Shown: piece by piece, positions 11,357 to 23,453 of the stretch
How positions within the stretch are numbered: position 1 is the first letter of the stretch
Layout: every line of letters starts with the position of its first letter
Source of the DNA: Uranotaenia lowii
Taxonomy: Eukaryota > Arthropoda > Insecta > Diptera > Culicidae
Length of the DNA stretch: 64,000 bases
NCBI RefSeq assembly: GCF_029784155.1
Contig: NC_073692.1
Span: 428,959,324-429,023,323 of the forward strand
Direction: 5' to 3'
Notes under the pieces: model-generated
Told to the model about the DNA's origin: nothing
The model's database searches: none
The model's input: only the letters and a program-made list of their open reading frames with translations
Made by a program: the position numbers and the translations under genes

Positions 11357-12580
11357 ATGGGGGACCCTCCTCCGGCTTGGGGGCACTCCTCCCTCCGGCC
11401 CAATAATCGAAACGCAAGAACGGTTCCCGAATGGTTGGATCCCCGTGGCGAACATGGGGAAATTCTTTTCCTGCGTTTAAAACCTGTTAGCCCTTCCAAA
11501 CTGCCAAAAAACCCATTCATAATCTCCACCTCCGTCGAGCAGTTAGTGGGTAAAATCGAAGGAGGTAATCCAATCGATGGCGGTTCCAACTATCTGCTCA
11601 AAGTACGGAATCCGACCTAAGCTGCGAAACTGATGAAGCTCGATCGCCTCACCGATGGAACTCCAATCATCATCGAACAACACCCAACCCTAAACTCGTG
11701 TCACTGCGTCGTCTCTTGCAATAGCGTCGACGGCCTCAGCGACGACGAACTTCAAAAATCCCTGGCTGATCAAGGAGTCTCTAAGGTTTTCCGTTTCCTA
11801 AGGAAGACTGGAGACAAAACCACCCCCACTAACTCCATGGTACTTACACTGCAAGGTTCTGTCCCTCCTCCGTATATCTATTTCGGATTCCTCCGAGTGG
11901 CCACCAGACCGTATTACCCACGGCCGCTCATGTGCTACCGATGCGGAAAGTTTGGCCACTCCAAGAACCGATGCCCCAACACTCCTATCTGCATCGATTG
12001 CGGAGAATCAAGCCCACACGATGAATGCCCAAACCCCCCCCACTGCGCCAACTGCGGAGGCAATCATTCAGCAATGAATCGTTCCTGCCCCCTTTTCAAA
12101 CAAGAACAATCCATTGTCCGGCTGAAGGTTGACTTTGGCCTCAATCATTCCGAAGCAACGAAGATGTTCCGCCAACAAACGAACAACCATCCGGAAAATG
12201 CACCTCCCGCCCAAATTGCCAACAACGATAAAGATCTCCGAATCGCCGAACTTGAGCTTCTAGTCTCCCAACTGAAGGAACAGCTGAAGCAACAAGCCAA
12301 GGAAAGCGACAACGAATCCACCCTGGTAGGTAACTCTACCACTTCCCAAGACTCCGAGGTCTCCGAATCCGAAGACTCCCAATCCGACACCGAACGTCAC
12401 ACGATGACCCGCAACATCCAGCGCCAAACCTCAACTCCGAAACGTAGCCGACAAAACAGCTCCATGGACAGCCCCCCCGAACAAATGACGAAGGTGAGCC
12501 GCCAAAAGAACCAACCTCCCGAGGCCCGGCTCCCACAAACGGCAGGTAAACCCCCACATACCCCTTCATCCAAACGGTAA
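11357..12580 (+). pseudogene. I-element ORF1, gag-like protein with CCHC knuckles, one nonsense codon
   Basis: The frame from the ATG at 11357 is open to 12580 except for one TAA at 11618-11620. The sequence on both sides reads as one continuous protein. An RNA-binding region lies in the first 180 residues. Three zinc-knuckle motifs follow from about 11929: CYRCGKFGHSKNRC, then CIDCGESSPHDEC and CANCGGNHSAMNRSC. The C-terminal third is polar, Ser/Glu-rich with a possible coiled coil near 12235-12300. In LINEs of this kind ORF1 coats the element RNA. The single stop suggests a fairly young copy. ORF2 starts 65 bp downstream. Confidence 0.85.
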
Positions 12581-15500
12581 GTCCTTCTGTCATTTTTATA
12601 GTTACCCCTCTTACCCATACACCACATCCCCTACTTCTTATACAAATGGCCAATTCAAACCATAATATCCACCCACACAACAATAATCCCGCAAATAACA
12701 GACAGCCCCACGGTAAGAGATGCAATAATCCCCCAACTCAGAAAAAGTCCACCAATTTTGCAATACAGTGGAACACTCGAGGCCTTGTTTGTAGGCTTCC
12801 AGAAATTCAAATTATTATCAAGGATTTTTCCCCCCAAGTCTTTGCTATTCAGGATATCCTTAGCAACACCACAATACCCACTAACCTCATTCGAGGATAT
12901 CACCTATACACCGTCTCAAACCCGAACACCCGCCAAGGTGCCGGACTTGCCATCAAAAATAACATCCCCCATCAGCTATTGAACATCAACACTGATCTTA
13001 ACGCGATATGCGCTCGTCTACAAGCCCCACTAGAAATAACTGCTGTTTCATTGTACATCCCCCCTCAAATGCCCTATCGTGACTTCGTCGACAAACTAGA
13101 AGATCTTTTTCCACAATTACCCCCACCAATAATAATAATGACCGACCCCAATGCACATTCCACCTTTTGGGGAAGCTCCCACACCTCCTACAAAGGAGCC
13201 TTCCTAGAAAATCTTGCTGTCGCTCAAAACTTAACAATCTTAAACAACTGTCAGCCTACCCGTGTTGACCCTGCCACAGGCAACATGTCCGCCTTGGACC
13301 TGTCCCTTGTCTCATGGGAGCTGGGACCAAGGTTCAGCTGGGAGGTATTAGACGATTGTCATGGTAGTGATCACCTACCAATCTTAATTAAATTACAACA
13401 CCCTACCCCCAAAGTTTTAACCCGACCTAGATTGAAGTACAAAGAAGCCAACTGGCCCGAGTACCAATTCACTGTAGACAGCCTTATCTCTGCCAAAAAA
13501 CCAACATCAATAACATCCTTTACCGAAATTTTATCCGAAGCAGCTTCTCTTTCCATCCCCCGAACCAGTGGTATTCCCGGGCGATCCACCGTCCCATGGT
13601 GGGGCCCCGAAGTAAGAAATGCGGTGAAAAACCGCCGAAAGAAGCTGCGCGCTTTAAAAAGATGTACCATCGATGGCCCTCTAAAACTCGCCGCCCTCAA
13701 TGAATTTAAAATCGCCCGATCTCAGACCAGAAGAATTGTCAGAGATGCCAAAACCAAGTGCTGGCAAGAGTTCACTGAACAAATCAACCCCAACACCCCC
13801 TCCTCTGTCCTATGGTCCAAAATTAAGGTTCTTAACGGTGGCTGTCGCAGAGATGCATTCCACATTCAGCTCAACAATCAGTACATCAACGACCCCTCAA
13901 AACTGGCCGATTCATTCTGTGACCACTTTTCCAAGATCTCCACCCCCTCCAATTCTGTCATCCTCCCCTTTCCCTCCCCATCAAATCAGAACTCCGACTA
14001 TAATTGTCGCCTCTCCCTAGACGAACTTGAGTTCGCCCTACGAAAAGTCAAAGGACTCTCTGCCGGCCCAGATGACGTCGGCTATCCATGTCTTAAAAAC
14101 CTATCTCTATCAGGAAAACTAACATTTCTCGAAATACTAAACAAAATCTGGACTGAGGGCATGTACCCCGATAGCTGGAAGGTGGGACTTGTCATTCCCA
14201 TCCAGAAACCCAACCAAAACCCCCAAATCATTGACAACTACCGTCCTATCACCCTCCTGGATTGCTCAGGCAAAATAATGGAGAGAATTGTCAACCGGCG
14301 CCTTCACACCATCCTAGAAAAACAACAACTTCTTGATCCCCGGCAGTACGCCTTCCGAGCCGGAAAGTCAACAGACGGCTATTTCGATGACTTAGAAATT
14401 CTCTTCGACACCCACTTGAACCAACACCACCACATCGAATGTCTTTCCCCAGACCTTTCAAAGGCCTTCGATCGTGTTGATCGCATTGCCATTATCAACC
14501 AACTGGTCAAATGGAACATAGGTGGTCGCCTGTTGCACTACATCAACAATTTCCTCACGAACAGACGTATCCAAGTTCTCATTAACGGCGTACGCTCTCA
14601 AATGAAACCCATCCATGGCGGGGTCCCCCAAGGCTCCGTCATCGCCCCCACCCTGTTCCTCATTGCAATAAACACCCTTTTCCAAACAATTCCCAACAAT
14701 ATAACCACCCTAACCTACGCCGATGATATACTCCTCGTTTCCACTTCCCCTTTCCCCATCCTAGCCCGCAGGAGACTCCAATCTGCCGTCCAACGAGTTG
14801 AAACCTGGGCTCCCACTGTTGGCTTCCAATTCTCCCCAGCAAAATCAAAACTACTCCATCTGGGGCCCAATCGAAGAAAACTGCGAAAACTGCCCCCTCT
14901 CACCATGCTAAGTCAAACCATCCCCCTTGTACACTCCTTTCGCCTACTAGGAGTCTGGGTAGATGACCGGCTTAATTTTAAATGTCATCTCAACAAAATA
15001 AGAAAAAACTCCACCAACAAAATTAACATCCTCAAAATATTAACCAACAAAACCAGTTTCGCACATCGCGACTCCCTATTTCGCTTTCTGCACGGCTGGC
15101 TTATCCCCTCTATCCTGTACGGCCTTGGATTTATCAGCCGAGAACTAGAGGAAGTGTGCCAAAAACTTGAGCCACTATATAATGAATGTGTTCGCCTTAT
15201 CAGCTCAGCCTTTCGAACTAGTCCCATACCCTCCCTGATGGCCGAAAGTGGTCAATTACCCTTCCAGTATCTTATAGCCAAACATCTGTCATCAAAAGCC
15301 CTACGCACCATGTCTAACAGCCCATCTAACGGCTCATTAATGGTTAAAAGAACAAACACTCTGCTAACTGAACTAACAGGTGACCCTCTCCCCAACATCT
15401 GTCCTAGACTTGGACCCAAGATCCGGCACTGGAATGATCCCATTCCCAAAGTCGACCTTTCCCTCAAGCAACAAATCAAAGCGGGAAATCCCCCAGCAAT

Positions 15501-15831
15501 AGTCCTTCCCAACTTTCTCCAACTCATCCAAAACAAATATCATGCCCTACCTCACATATACACCGATGGGTCCAAGGACAGCAGTGGCAATGTGGGATGT
15601 GGTAAATTTGATAATACGGACGATAGGTGCCTTGGCCTACCCAACATGTGCACTGTCTTTAGCGCAGAAGCTTATGCTTTACTCGACGCAATTGAACGCT
15701 CAAACCCACACTCCATCATATTTTCCGACTCAGCTAGTGTGCTGACAGCTATAGCTGCCGGAAATCTGAAGCATGCGTGGATTTACTCCATCTCCCAGGC
15801 AGCCCCTAGAAAAAATATCACCCTTTGTTGG

Positions 15832-16338
15832 TGTAGAGAATATTGATAATAACATAGAAAAAATATTGTTGATAATTATACACTATTATGGGTTAAAGGT
15901 TAGGTTAGCATTAAGGCAATGAGAACTAATTGATATTGGTAACGTTACTACGAAACCGAATATAATCATGTTCTGAATAATTATGTATCACCGTGTCTTG
16001 AGATTCCGTTCAGAAATGAATACGTCAAAAGAAAGTGTGTGAGAGAGAGACTCTCGAAGGACCTTTGTTGTTGGATGAAATGGAGAAAACACGCGGCTTT
16101 CCGATCTTTCCGTTGCGTAACTCAACAAGAAGAGAGGGTAAACTGTTCATGCGAGAATAAGAGTTCTTCGAAGAATCGAAGGTGGGATTCAGTTTACAAA
16201 GAGAGCTATAGAGTGACGGTAGATTTTCTGTCGTAGTGCTGTGATTTGTAGTGAGTTGAACTAGGAAAGAATGTGACGCGGCTAGTTTAAAAAAAAAAGG
16301 ATGGATATTTCGAGGATGGAAGTTGACCGGTTACGACA
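15832..16338 (+). repeat. 5' LTR of the non-coding LTR element
   Basis: 507 bp with TG...CA ends. A 65-codon frame beginning at 16039 recurs identically in the 3' LTR, as expected from LTR identity, and is not thought to be a gene. The base after the LTR is followed by TGGCGTGTTCGG, a possible primer-binding start of uncertain tRNA. Confidence 0.9.
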
Positions 16339-19300
16339 ATGGCGTGTTCGGTAAGGGTAACCAATGCTCCCTGATTTAAAACGGTATGTGTCTTAAGAAA
16401 TTTTTATTATGGATTGGTGAAATTTGGTTGGACCAAAAGATGGTATGTACTTTTCAAGATGGTGGCCTCGATAGTCAAAATAAATTTACATTGAACGTGT
16501 GCCTGTGTTTTATTTTTTTCGATTGTGTTGCTGCAAAGTGAATATTTCAGAGTTTATCTTATTTTTGGATCGAGCATTGCATCATATCAATCAATTTTAC
16601 TGCGGAACAAAAATGGAGCAACCATATATTCGAAAGGATTTTGAAATGCTAGGGGAAGTATTGTCGTTAAAAAAAACATTAATCAGTCTGCTGAGGAAGT
16701 GGCAGTCGATTTTTCTTCTTCATTTTTGTTGTGGTAACGCAATCAAACTTACAGTTAAGGTGAATATGGATTTTTTAACAAGTGTTCGAAATACTAATTG
16801 AATTTTAAAAAAACCTGGTTTAGTTCCCTTTTTCCGATAAAGTTTAATAAAATAACAAGTAAACGGTATCTCGTTGGGGTTAACTTAAGTCTCAAAAACT
16901 ATTTTTGATGTAAAATTGGTGTCTGACAGTCTCTTAATCGAAATAAATACTATGCCTCAAAAGGAAGTAGTTTCTTTGGGGTGGAGAAAAATTCGCAAAG
17001 CGTTGATTTAAAAAAAAAAATAAATAAATAACAAAAGCGCTTTCAAGATGAATATTAAGGAGTCAATAAAAAGGATAGTCGAGTTCAATGAAATTAATTT
17101 AATCTAGATCAATTAAAAAGCATTTGGATGGATGAAAGATTTTAAATAAGTTTATATACAAATAAAAAATATATAAATTTGTGTAAAAAATATATCTAAG
17201 TACCTTTCAACGTAATTTGATAAAATGGTCCAAGGAGAATAAATGCACATTTGAACGATGTTTTTTTTATTGGTAATTAAGAAACAATGTGGTAAAAAGG
17301 TTAAAGTGTTTTGAAATAAATAAAATAGTACTGTTTTGGGGTGAATAATAGTCCCTAACAGGTAAAGTAATTCAAAAGGAAGTAAAATAAAGTCCTGTTT
17401 TTGGGTTAATAACAGTCCCAACAGGTTGAGTGAATCAAAGGAAGTTACGTAAAGTCCTGTTTTGGGTGAATAACAGTCCCTAACAGGTAAAGTAATTCAA
17501 AAGGAAGTTAATAAAGTCCTGTTTTTGGGTGAATAACAGTCCCAACAGGTTAAGCGAATCAGAATGTAATAGAATAAAGTCCTGTTTTGGGTGAATAACA
17601 GTCCCTAACAGGTAAAGTAATTCAAAAGGAAGTAAATAAAGTCCTGTTTTTGGGTGAATAACAGTCCCAACAGGTTGAGTGAATCAGAATGTAATAGAAT
17701 AAAGTCCTGTTTTGGGTGAATAACAGTCCCTAACAGGTAAAGTAATTCAAAAGGAAGTAAAATAAAGTCCTGTTTTTGGGTGAATAACAGTCCCAACAGG
17801 TTGAGCGAATCAGAATGTAGTAGAATAAAGTCCTGTTTTGGGTGAATAACAGTCCCTAACAGGTAAAGTAATTCAAAAAGAAGTAAATAAAGTCCTGTTT
17901 TTGGGTGAATAACAGTCCCAACAGGTTGAGCGAATCAGAATGTAGTAGAATAAAGTCCTGTTTTGGGTGAATAACAGTCCCTAACAGGTAAAGTAATTCA
18001 AAAGGAAGTAAAATAATGTCCTGTTTTTGGGTGAATAACAGTCCCAACAGGTTGAGTGAATTAAAGGAACTTTAAGCATCCCTGAATGGGGAAAATTAAT
18101 AAAAAAAAAACTGGGAAGGTTAAATTCAAAAACAGAAGTTTATTGGAGTATTTTGAAGTCCCAAAAATTGTTGAATATAACTATGAAGGTGAACGACAGT
18201 CATATATTGTGTAATCAAAAGAAGAAGAAAGAACTTAGGAATACGAATAAAAATAAAAGTTTTTTTTTTTGGTAAAAAAAAAAGTTAAAATTAAAAGAGA
18301 AAACCATAGATGAAATCAAACTATCATAGTTAAAGAAATGAAACAATGAGAAGGTAATATGATGAGTAATGGAGATGTTATGATTTTCGTTGCTCTGATC
18401 TTATCGTTGTTGAGATAAAAAAGAATAAGTAGAAACATTTGAGGTAAAACAGTGTCCGGATGGTAAAGCTCAAGATCAAAGCCAATCATGTAACTTGTGG
18501 CGAGCCTATAGTCAAGAACCAGGAAGCATAACTCCAGAGTAAAGAGTTATTTCTTCTAGCTTAAATTTTATTAGCAAGAGTCAAGCGAAAATAGAAAAAT
18601 CCAGAGTCAAAATAATAAATCCAAATGACAACGTTTAAAAAAGAGTTTAAAAAAAAAATTGAACCACAAGTAAAGAGCTAAGTTAGGTGTCGAAAATAGT
18701 TAAACACTAAAATAAGAGAATAGGGTCAAAGTGAAATACTCGAACTGAATATTCAAGAGACAAATCAATAGTCTCTAGTAAGAACTCAATAATCAGGAGT
18801 CCAAAGTATAAAAAGTAAAAAAAAAAATGCAAAAGTTCAGATTAAAATTCGAAGAAAAGAAGGTAAAAAGAGAAAGAAGATGAATAACAGGAAAAAAAAA
18901 GAAAAAAAATATAAAATGAAAAAAAAGAATAAAATAGAAAAAGGAACAGCGGGAAAATCCTAGATATATGAATAAAAAATAATTAAAATGTTAGAACATG
19001 GAGAGATTATAAAATGACTACATTATAAAATGAATCGAGGCATGAAGGATAAAAAAATTATGAGAAAGATAAGATTGGGAGTTTCATTGATAACTATTGC
19101 GACTATGATAAATTGTGCAGTAAATGAAAATGATTTAAAAAAAAACGGTTAACGATGAAACACTTCTCAACAAGTAAAGGGTTGAGAGAAGTGATAACTA
19201 TATGCTATTAAAAGACTCCCCAAACAGTCGTTTGATTGTCATTTGAATAGTCTAAGTATTTTTCCTATGATTTTCCGTGATGTATAAAACCATTTCTAAA

Positions 19301-22117
19301 GTGGATTTGTAAAATATTACATAACGGCTCGGCCCGTTTAGCCGAGAAATTCTCTAGACTCAAGAAGGTTTACAGCAGATTGTAAAAAAAAAAAAATTAA
19401 ATTCAAATTTATATCATTAAAAGTATCAAGTGTTAAAAAATAATAATCTTAAGTCAAGATGCAACAGTAAATAGCTTAGGAGTAGAGATAGTTATCATGA
19501 CTTGGAAACTTGGAAGAAAGGCTCGAGAGTTAAAAATGTCAACTATACAATAAATCACAGGTACAAAGTATCAAGTGTAAAAGAAATGATTCAATGGTTC
19601 AAGAGTCAACTGTAGATAGTCAATTGTCAAGGGAAGTTCAAGAGTTAAGAACCTATAAATAATAGTAAGCAGTCAGAATGAAATAATAATGAATAAAACA
19701 AATGGAGTTTCAAGAATATAGAATCAAGCTTCTCAACTGCGAATAAATGTAAATTTACGATGCAAGAATGAAAAATAAATAAGGTCGATAAAAGATTTTG
19801 GAATAGATGTAAGATGTCTAAGGTAAATGTCACGAATCACCAGACTGATTGTCAAAAGCCGAAGGTTAAAAGTTGAGGCCCAAAAGTCTAGAGAAAAAAG
19901 TTGTCAATCGAATGATAAAAGTTAGAATTAAAAAATGAGGTAAGGAACATAAACCGATATTCGAGATTCAAGAACCGAACTCAAGAGTCAAGAATGAAGT
20001 TCGAGAATCAAAAGTCAAGTATCAAGAGGTGCTTAAAAAAAATAGTTTGGCTAAAAATCAGAGCCATTAATTAAAGTTAAGGAGGCAATAATCTAGAAAT
20101 ATGAGAAAGGACAATCTTAGAAAGCCAAGAGAAAAAAGTAAAGTCTAAGAAAATTTGGGTTTTATATTCAAGAATAAAAATTATATAGAGAAAAGGTAAT
20201 CAAAAGTCAGAGTGAATAGCCAAAATGAAATAAAAGAAGATCCATGAATAAAATGGTAAGCAAAACTCCGAAATCAAGTGTTAAAGGCTAAAAACCAACG
20301 CTCGGAAATTCAAAATCAAGAATGTTAAAAATTTGATAGCACGAGTTTCAAGTGTCAGGAATGAAAAAAAATTAAGTCTAGTGTCCAAGATAAAGAGTGT
20401 CATAACTTATGACTAATAAGTTAAAATTGAGGTGTTGTTGATCAACAGTAAAATGTAATACGGAAGTAACTGTTGGTTGGATTTTAAAACTCATTTTATA
20501 TTTTTAGCAAGCGAAACGTTTGCTGATATCAATATGAAATCTGAATGAAAATAATAATCATCAAGCGACGTTAGCGGAATTTAAGCCACGACATAAACAG
20601 CACTTTTTGCACACAAAAAAAAAAGATGTTCATCTTAATTATTTTCAAATTTAGTTTAAATAGTCAGTGAATGAAATTGTTAAGATAAAAATGAAGAGGA
20701 AAGATTAAAAGATGAAATAAAAAAAAAACATGAATAGAAAAGTAAAACGACTGAAATAACAAAAAATAAATGAATAAATAAATGACAAAATGAGTATTTA
20801 TGAAATTTTGAAGCATGAATTGTTATGTAGATGGGAAGCTGATGAGATGAGACATGAAGAAGACGATATTTTCAGATTGTATAAATTGTTTTTTTTCACT
20901 GACTGACTGAGCAAAAACCAAAAGAATGCAAAATTTAGGATAACACAGTTTAATCGTAAATGTTTTAAAAATAATTTTACAGAAGTTAAAACAATTTGAG
21001 TTGAGAAATATCACAACAGAGTTTTAAATTGCAAATTCAAATATTGTAAAATTCCTTATAATTAGTAACAAGAAGTGAGGTTAATGTGTCAATTTAACAA
21101 AATTGTTAAATTTCTATAACTAAGAATCAGGAAACAGTGAATGGCTTAGGAGTAGAATCAATTACCATGGTTTAAGTATTAAAAGTTTAAGTGAAGTCTA
21201 AGAAAACTAAAACTAAAATCATAAGTCGAGAGCCAAAAAAAACAATAGCAAGAAGTGTAAAGTGAACTCGATGATTCAAGAGAAAGAAGAAACATGAGTC
21301 AGTAATCATGGTTCATTGATTAATTAAACATTTGAAAGATTAAGGCTCAAGAATCTAGAATCAAGTAATTGTAATAGAGTATAAAATAAAAATTTAATTA
21401 AAAGTGACAATATCAAAAATTAAGATTCAACAGACAATGATCAAAAATCGGAAGTAAAGTAAAAGAATAAAGAAAACTTAATAGTCAAGATTCAGAATTC
21501 AAAAAAAAAGTCAATATTCAAAATAAAAGAGAAAACGAACAAAAGTCAACATTTGGAGAGAATTAAAAAAAACAAGGATCATGATTCAAGAGGCAAGAAA
21601 CCGTTATCAAGAACGAAGAGTTAAGAAATTTTTAACCAAGGTTAAGGATTAAATAATTTGAAACAAAAGAAAAAATTATTAAAAAAAATTCCACGTCAAG
21701 TTTTAAAAACAAAAATAAATAAAAGTAAAACCTTCGTTGAAACGCAAGAAATTAAGATCAATAATCAAATCAATAATTAAAAAAAGGTAATTATACAAAT
21801 ACAAATACATAAACTTAGCTACTTTTTTTAACACGAATCACTTTAAAGAATCAATCATTATAAAGATATTAAATTGTTTGGCAGTGGAAACTAATGGACA
21901 AAAAAGGGTTAATACAAACGACATAGGAACAAAAATAAAATTTTACTGATCGAGCTTTACAAGCGAAATTGGAAACAAGACATGAACAGCCTTTACTTAA
22001 AAAAACAAACATCGTTTGTTAAAAAAAAAAATTCAAACTAAAATATCAAAAAAAAAATTCAGTTATATCATTAATCTCTTTCGTAGGTCGGTAAATGAGA
22101 GTAGAGGTGAAGGCGAA
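16339..22117 (+). other. Internal region of the LARD: no coding capacity
   Basis: Apart from the tandem array, the interior is A-rich, with drifting repeats of words such as TCAAGAGTCAA, AAGTCAAGA and GAATCAAG, especially from 18430 to 21700. Stops are frequent in all frames and no retrotransposon protein domain is recognisable even as a decayed relic. Confidence 0.7.
17322..18060 (+). repeat. Tandem array of about 12 half-units, each a small hairpin
   Basis: Two alternating units of about 62 bp repeat head to tail, giving six dimers of about 124 bp. Both kinds contain TCCTGTTTT and GGTGAATAACAGTCCC and end in AACAGG. They differ in the downstream half (TAAAGTAATTC versus TTGAGTGAATCAG). Within every unit CCTGTT and AACAGG are self-complementary across about 20 bases, so the RNA could form a row of short stem-loops. 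The array lies about 1 kb downstream of the 5' LTR in an element with no genes. That would suit a packaging or dimerisation signal, but this is inference. Confidence 0.85.
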
Positions 22118-22624
22118 TGTAGAGAATATTGATAATAACATAGAAAAAATATTGTTGATAATTATACACTATTATGGGTTAAAGGTTAGGTTAGCATTAA
22201 GGCAATGAGAACTAATTGATATTGGTAACGTTACTACGAAACCGAATATAATCATGTTCTGAATAATTATGTATCACCGTGTCTTGAGATTCCGTTCAGA
22301 AATGAATACGTCAAAAGAAAGTGTGTGAGAGAGAGACTCTCGAAGGACCTTTGTTGTTGGATGAAATGGAGAAAACACGCGGCTTTCCGATCTTTCCGTT
22401 GCGTAACTCAACAAGAAGAGAGGGTAAACTGTTCATGCGAGAATAAGAGTTCTTCGAAGAATCGAAGGTGGGATTCAGTTTACAAAGAGAGCTATAGAGT
22501 GACGGTAGATTTTCTGTCGTAGTGCTGTGATTTGTAGTGAGTTGAACTAGGAAAGAATGTGACGCGGCTAGTTTAAAAAAAAAAGGATGGATATTTCGAG
22601 GATGGAAGTTGACCGGTTACGACA
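22118..22624 (+). repeat. 3' LTR of the non-coding LTR element
   Basis: Matches the 5' LTR over its full 507 bp by eye. It is followed by the GTTGG duplication and then the continuing RNase H frame of the host I element. Confidence 0.9.
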
Positions 22625-23137
22625 GTTGGGTACCCGGACACTGCGGGATCCCCGGCAACGAGGCAGCCGACCGTTTGGCCTCTGCCGGTACCAGTCTCCC
22701 ATCAACCATCAAGTCCATCCCCCAGTCCGATGCCATGCTACACCTGAAAAACAGAATCAGCAACTCATGGGGCAGCGAATGGACTGCCACCCCTCAAAAC
22801 AAGCTCCGAGAGGTGAAAAATACCACCGAAAAATGGCAAGACAGACAAAACACCATCGAGAGAAAAGTCCTCACCAGACTCTGAATCGGCCATACCAGGC
22901 TTACACAGGTCCATCTTATTACTAAGGAAGATCCCCCCAACTGCCCATCCTGCCGAGTACCAATAACCATCAAACATATTCTCACCTCCTGCCTCCAATA
23001 CCAACCCCAAAGACTATCCTGTTCCCTAGCAACTTCCCTACGACAAATCCTTTCCTGCTGCCCCGAAGAAGAGAAAAAACTATTAAGCTTCCTCAAAAAG
23101 TCCAAACTCCTTGATCAAATATAAACCCTCTCCCCTC

Positions 23138-23141
<4 letters not shown>

Positions 23142-23202
<61 letters not shown>

Positions 23203-23286
23203 ATCTTTCAAGACGTGAAACAATTAACTTCGGGATGAATAAGCCACTGAAGCTTAAAATCCCTTGAGAAAAAAAAAAAAAAAAAA
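23142..23286 (+). repeat. Two A tails flanking a 66-bp LINE 3' fragment
   Basis: A run of about 60 A residues ends near 23201. About 66 bp of unique sequence follows, then a second A run of about 20 to 23287. The middle piece looks like the terminal 3' UTR of a LINE and may be a severely truncated insertion into the first tail, or part of the I element's own 3' end. Confidence 0.5.
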
Positions 23287-23453
23287 AGCAGAGGCTCATT
23301 CGTTGCGCGACCGTGGAAGAGTAAAGTTCTAGTTCTCTCTAGTGATTGTACCACAAAAGTTTGTTCATTCTCTCTTTTCTCTGCGCGTTGGACCCGTTAT
23401 CGTCGTCGTCGCCTGCTTTGGCGTGTTTACTTCAGCACGCGAAAAGAAAATCA

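Larger units (their letters stand above)
15832..22624 (+). mobile_element. Large non-coding LTR retrotransposon (LARD-like) with equal 507-bp LTRs
   Basis: The 5' LTR (15832-16338) and 3' LTR (22118-22624) are both 507 bp, start TGTAGAG and end CGACA. I see no difference between them by eye. GTTGG flanks the element at 15827-15831 and 22625-22629. A purine-rich tract (AGAGTAGAGGTGAAGGCGAA) sits immediately before the 3' LTR. The 5.8-kb interior has no gag, pol or any frame above about 100 codons. On the plus strand it is strikingly A- and purine-rich. It must have been copied with proteins from another element. Orientation follows the purine tract. The primer-binding site could not be matched to a specific tRNA. 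Confidence 0.85.
12646..23124 (+). pseudogene. I-element ORF2 (endonuclease, RT, RNase H), split by an LTR element
   Basis: The first part, 12646-15831, is fully open. It holds an APE-type endonuclease (about residues 30-235, including a TDPNAHS motif and GSDHLPI), reverse transcriptase (FDRVDR near 14470, GGVPQGSV near 14620, catalytic YADD near 14717), and the start of RNase H (YTDGS near 15559, SAEAYAL near 15661). The LTR element sits between 15832 and 22624. The frame resumes at 22630 with the last RNase H aspartate (GNEAADRLA). A TGA at 22882-22884 then interrupts, followed by a Cys/His motif (CPSCRVP...H...C) and a stop at 23122-23124. The 6798 bp inserted (element plus one duplication) is divisible by three, so the frame is preserved across it. 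Confidence 0.85.
11136..23286 (+). mobile_element. I-clade-like non-LTR retrotransposon, interrupted
   Basis: The element starts at about 11136, after a 14-bp target duplication AGAGCAGAGGCTCA (11122-11135). It carries a gag-like ORF1 and an ORF2 with endonuclease, reverse transcriptase and RNase H, an architecture typical of the I clade. It ends in a long A run (about 23142-23201). A further 66-bp segment with its own A tail (to 23286) may be a truncated 3' end of a second LINE copy. ORF2 is cut by a 6.8-kb LTR element at 15832-22624. Two in-frame stops outside that insertion also disable it. Confidence 0.8.

Noticed and set aside
16039..16236. 65-codon frame in the 5' LTR, repeated in the 3' LTR (22325-22522)
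   Set aside because: Its duplication follows from LTR identity. It has no recognisable domain and is not preceded by convincing translation signals.
17322..18060. CRISPR array
   Set aside because: Regular repeats in an insect LTR element, with no unique spacers and no cas genes. It is an ordinary tandem array.
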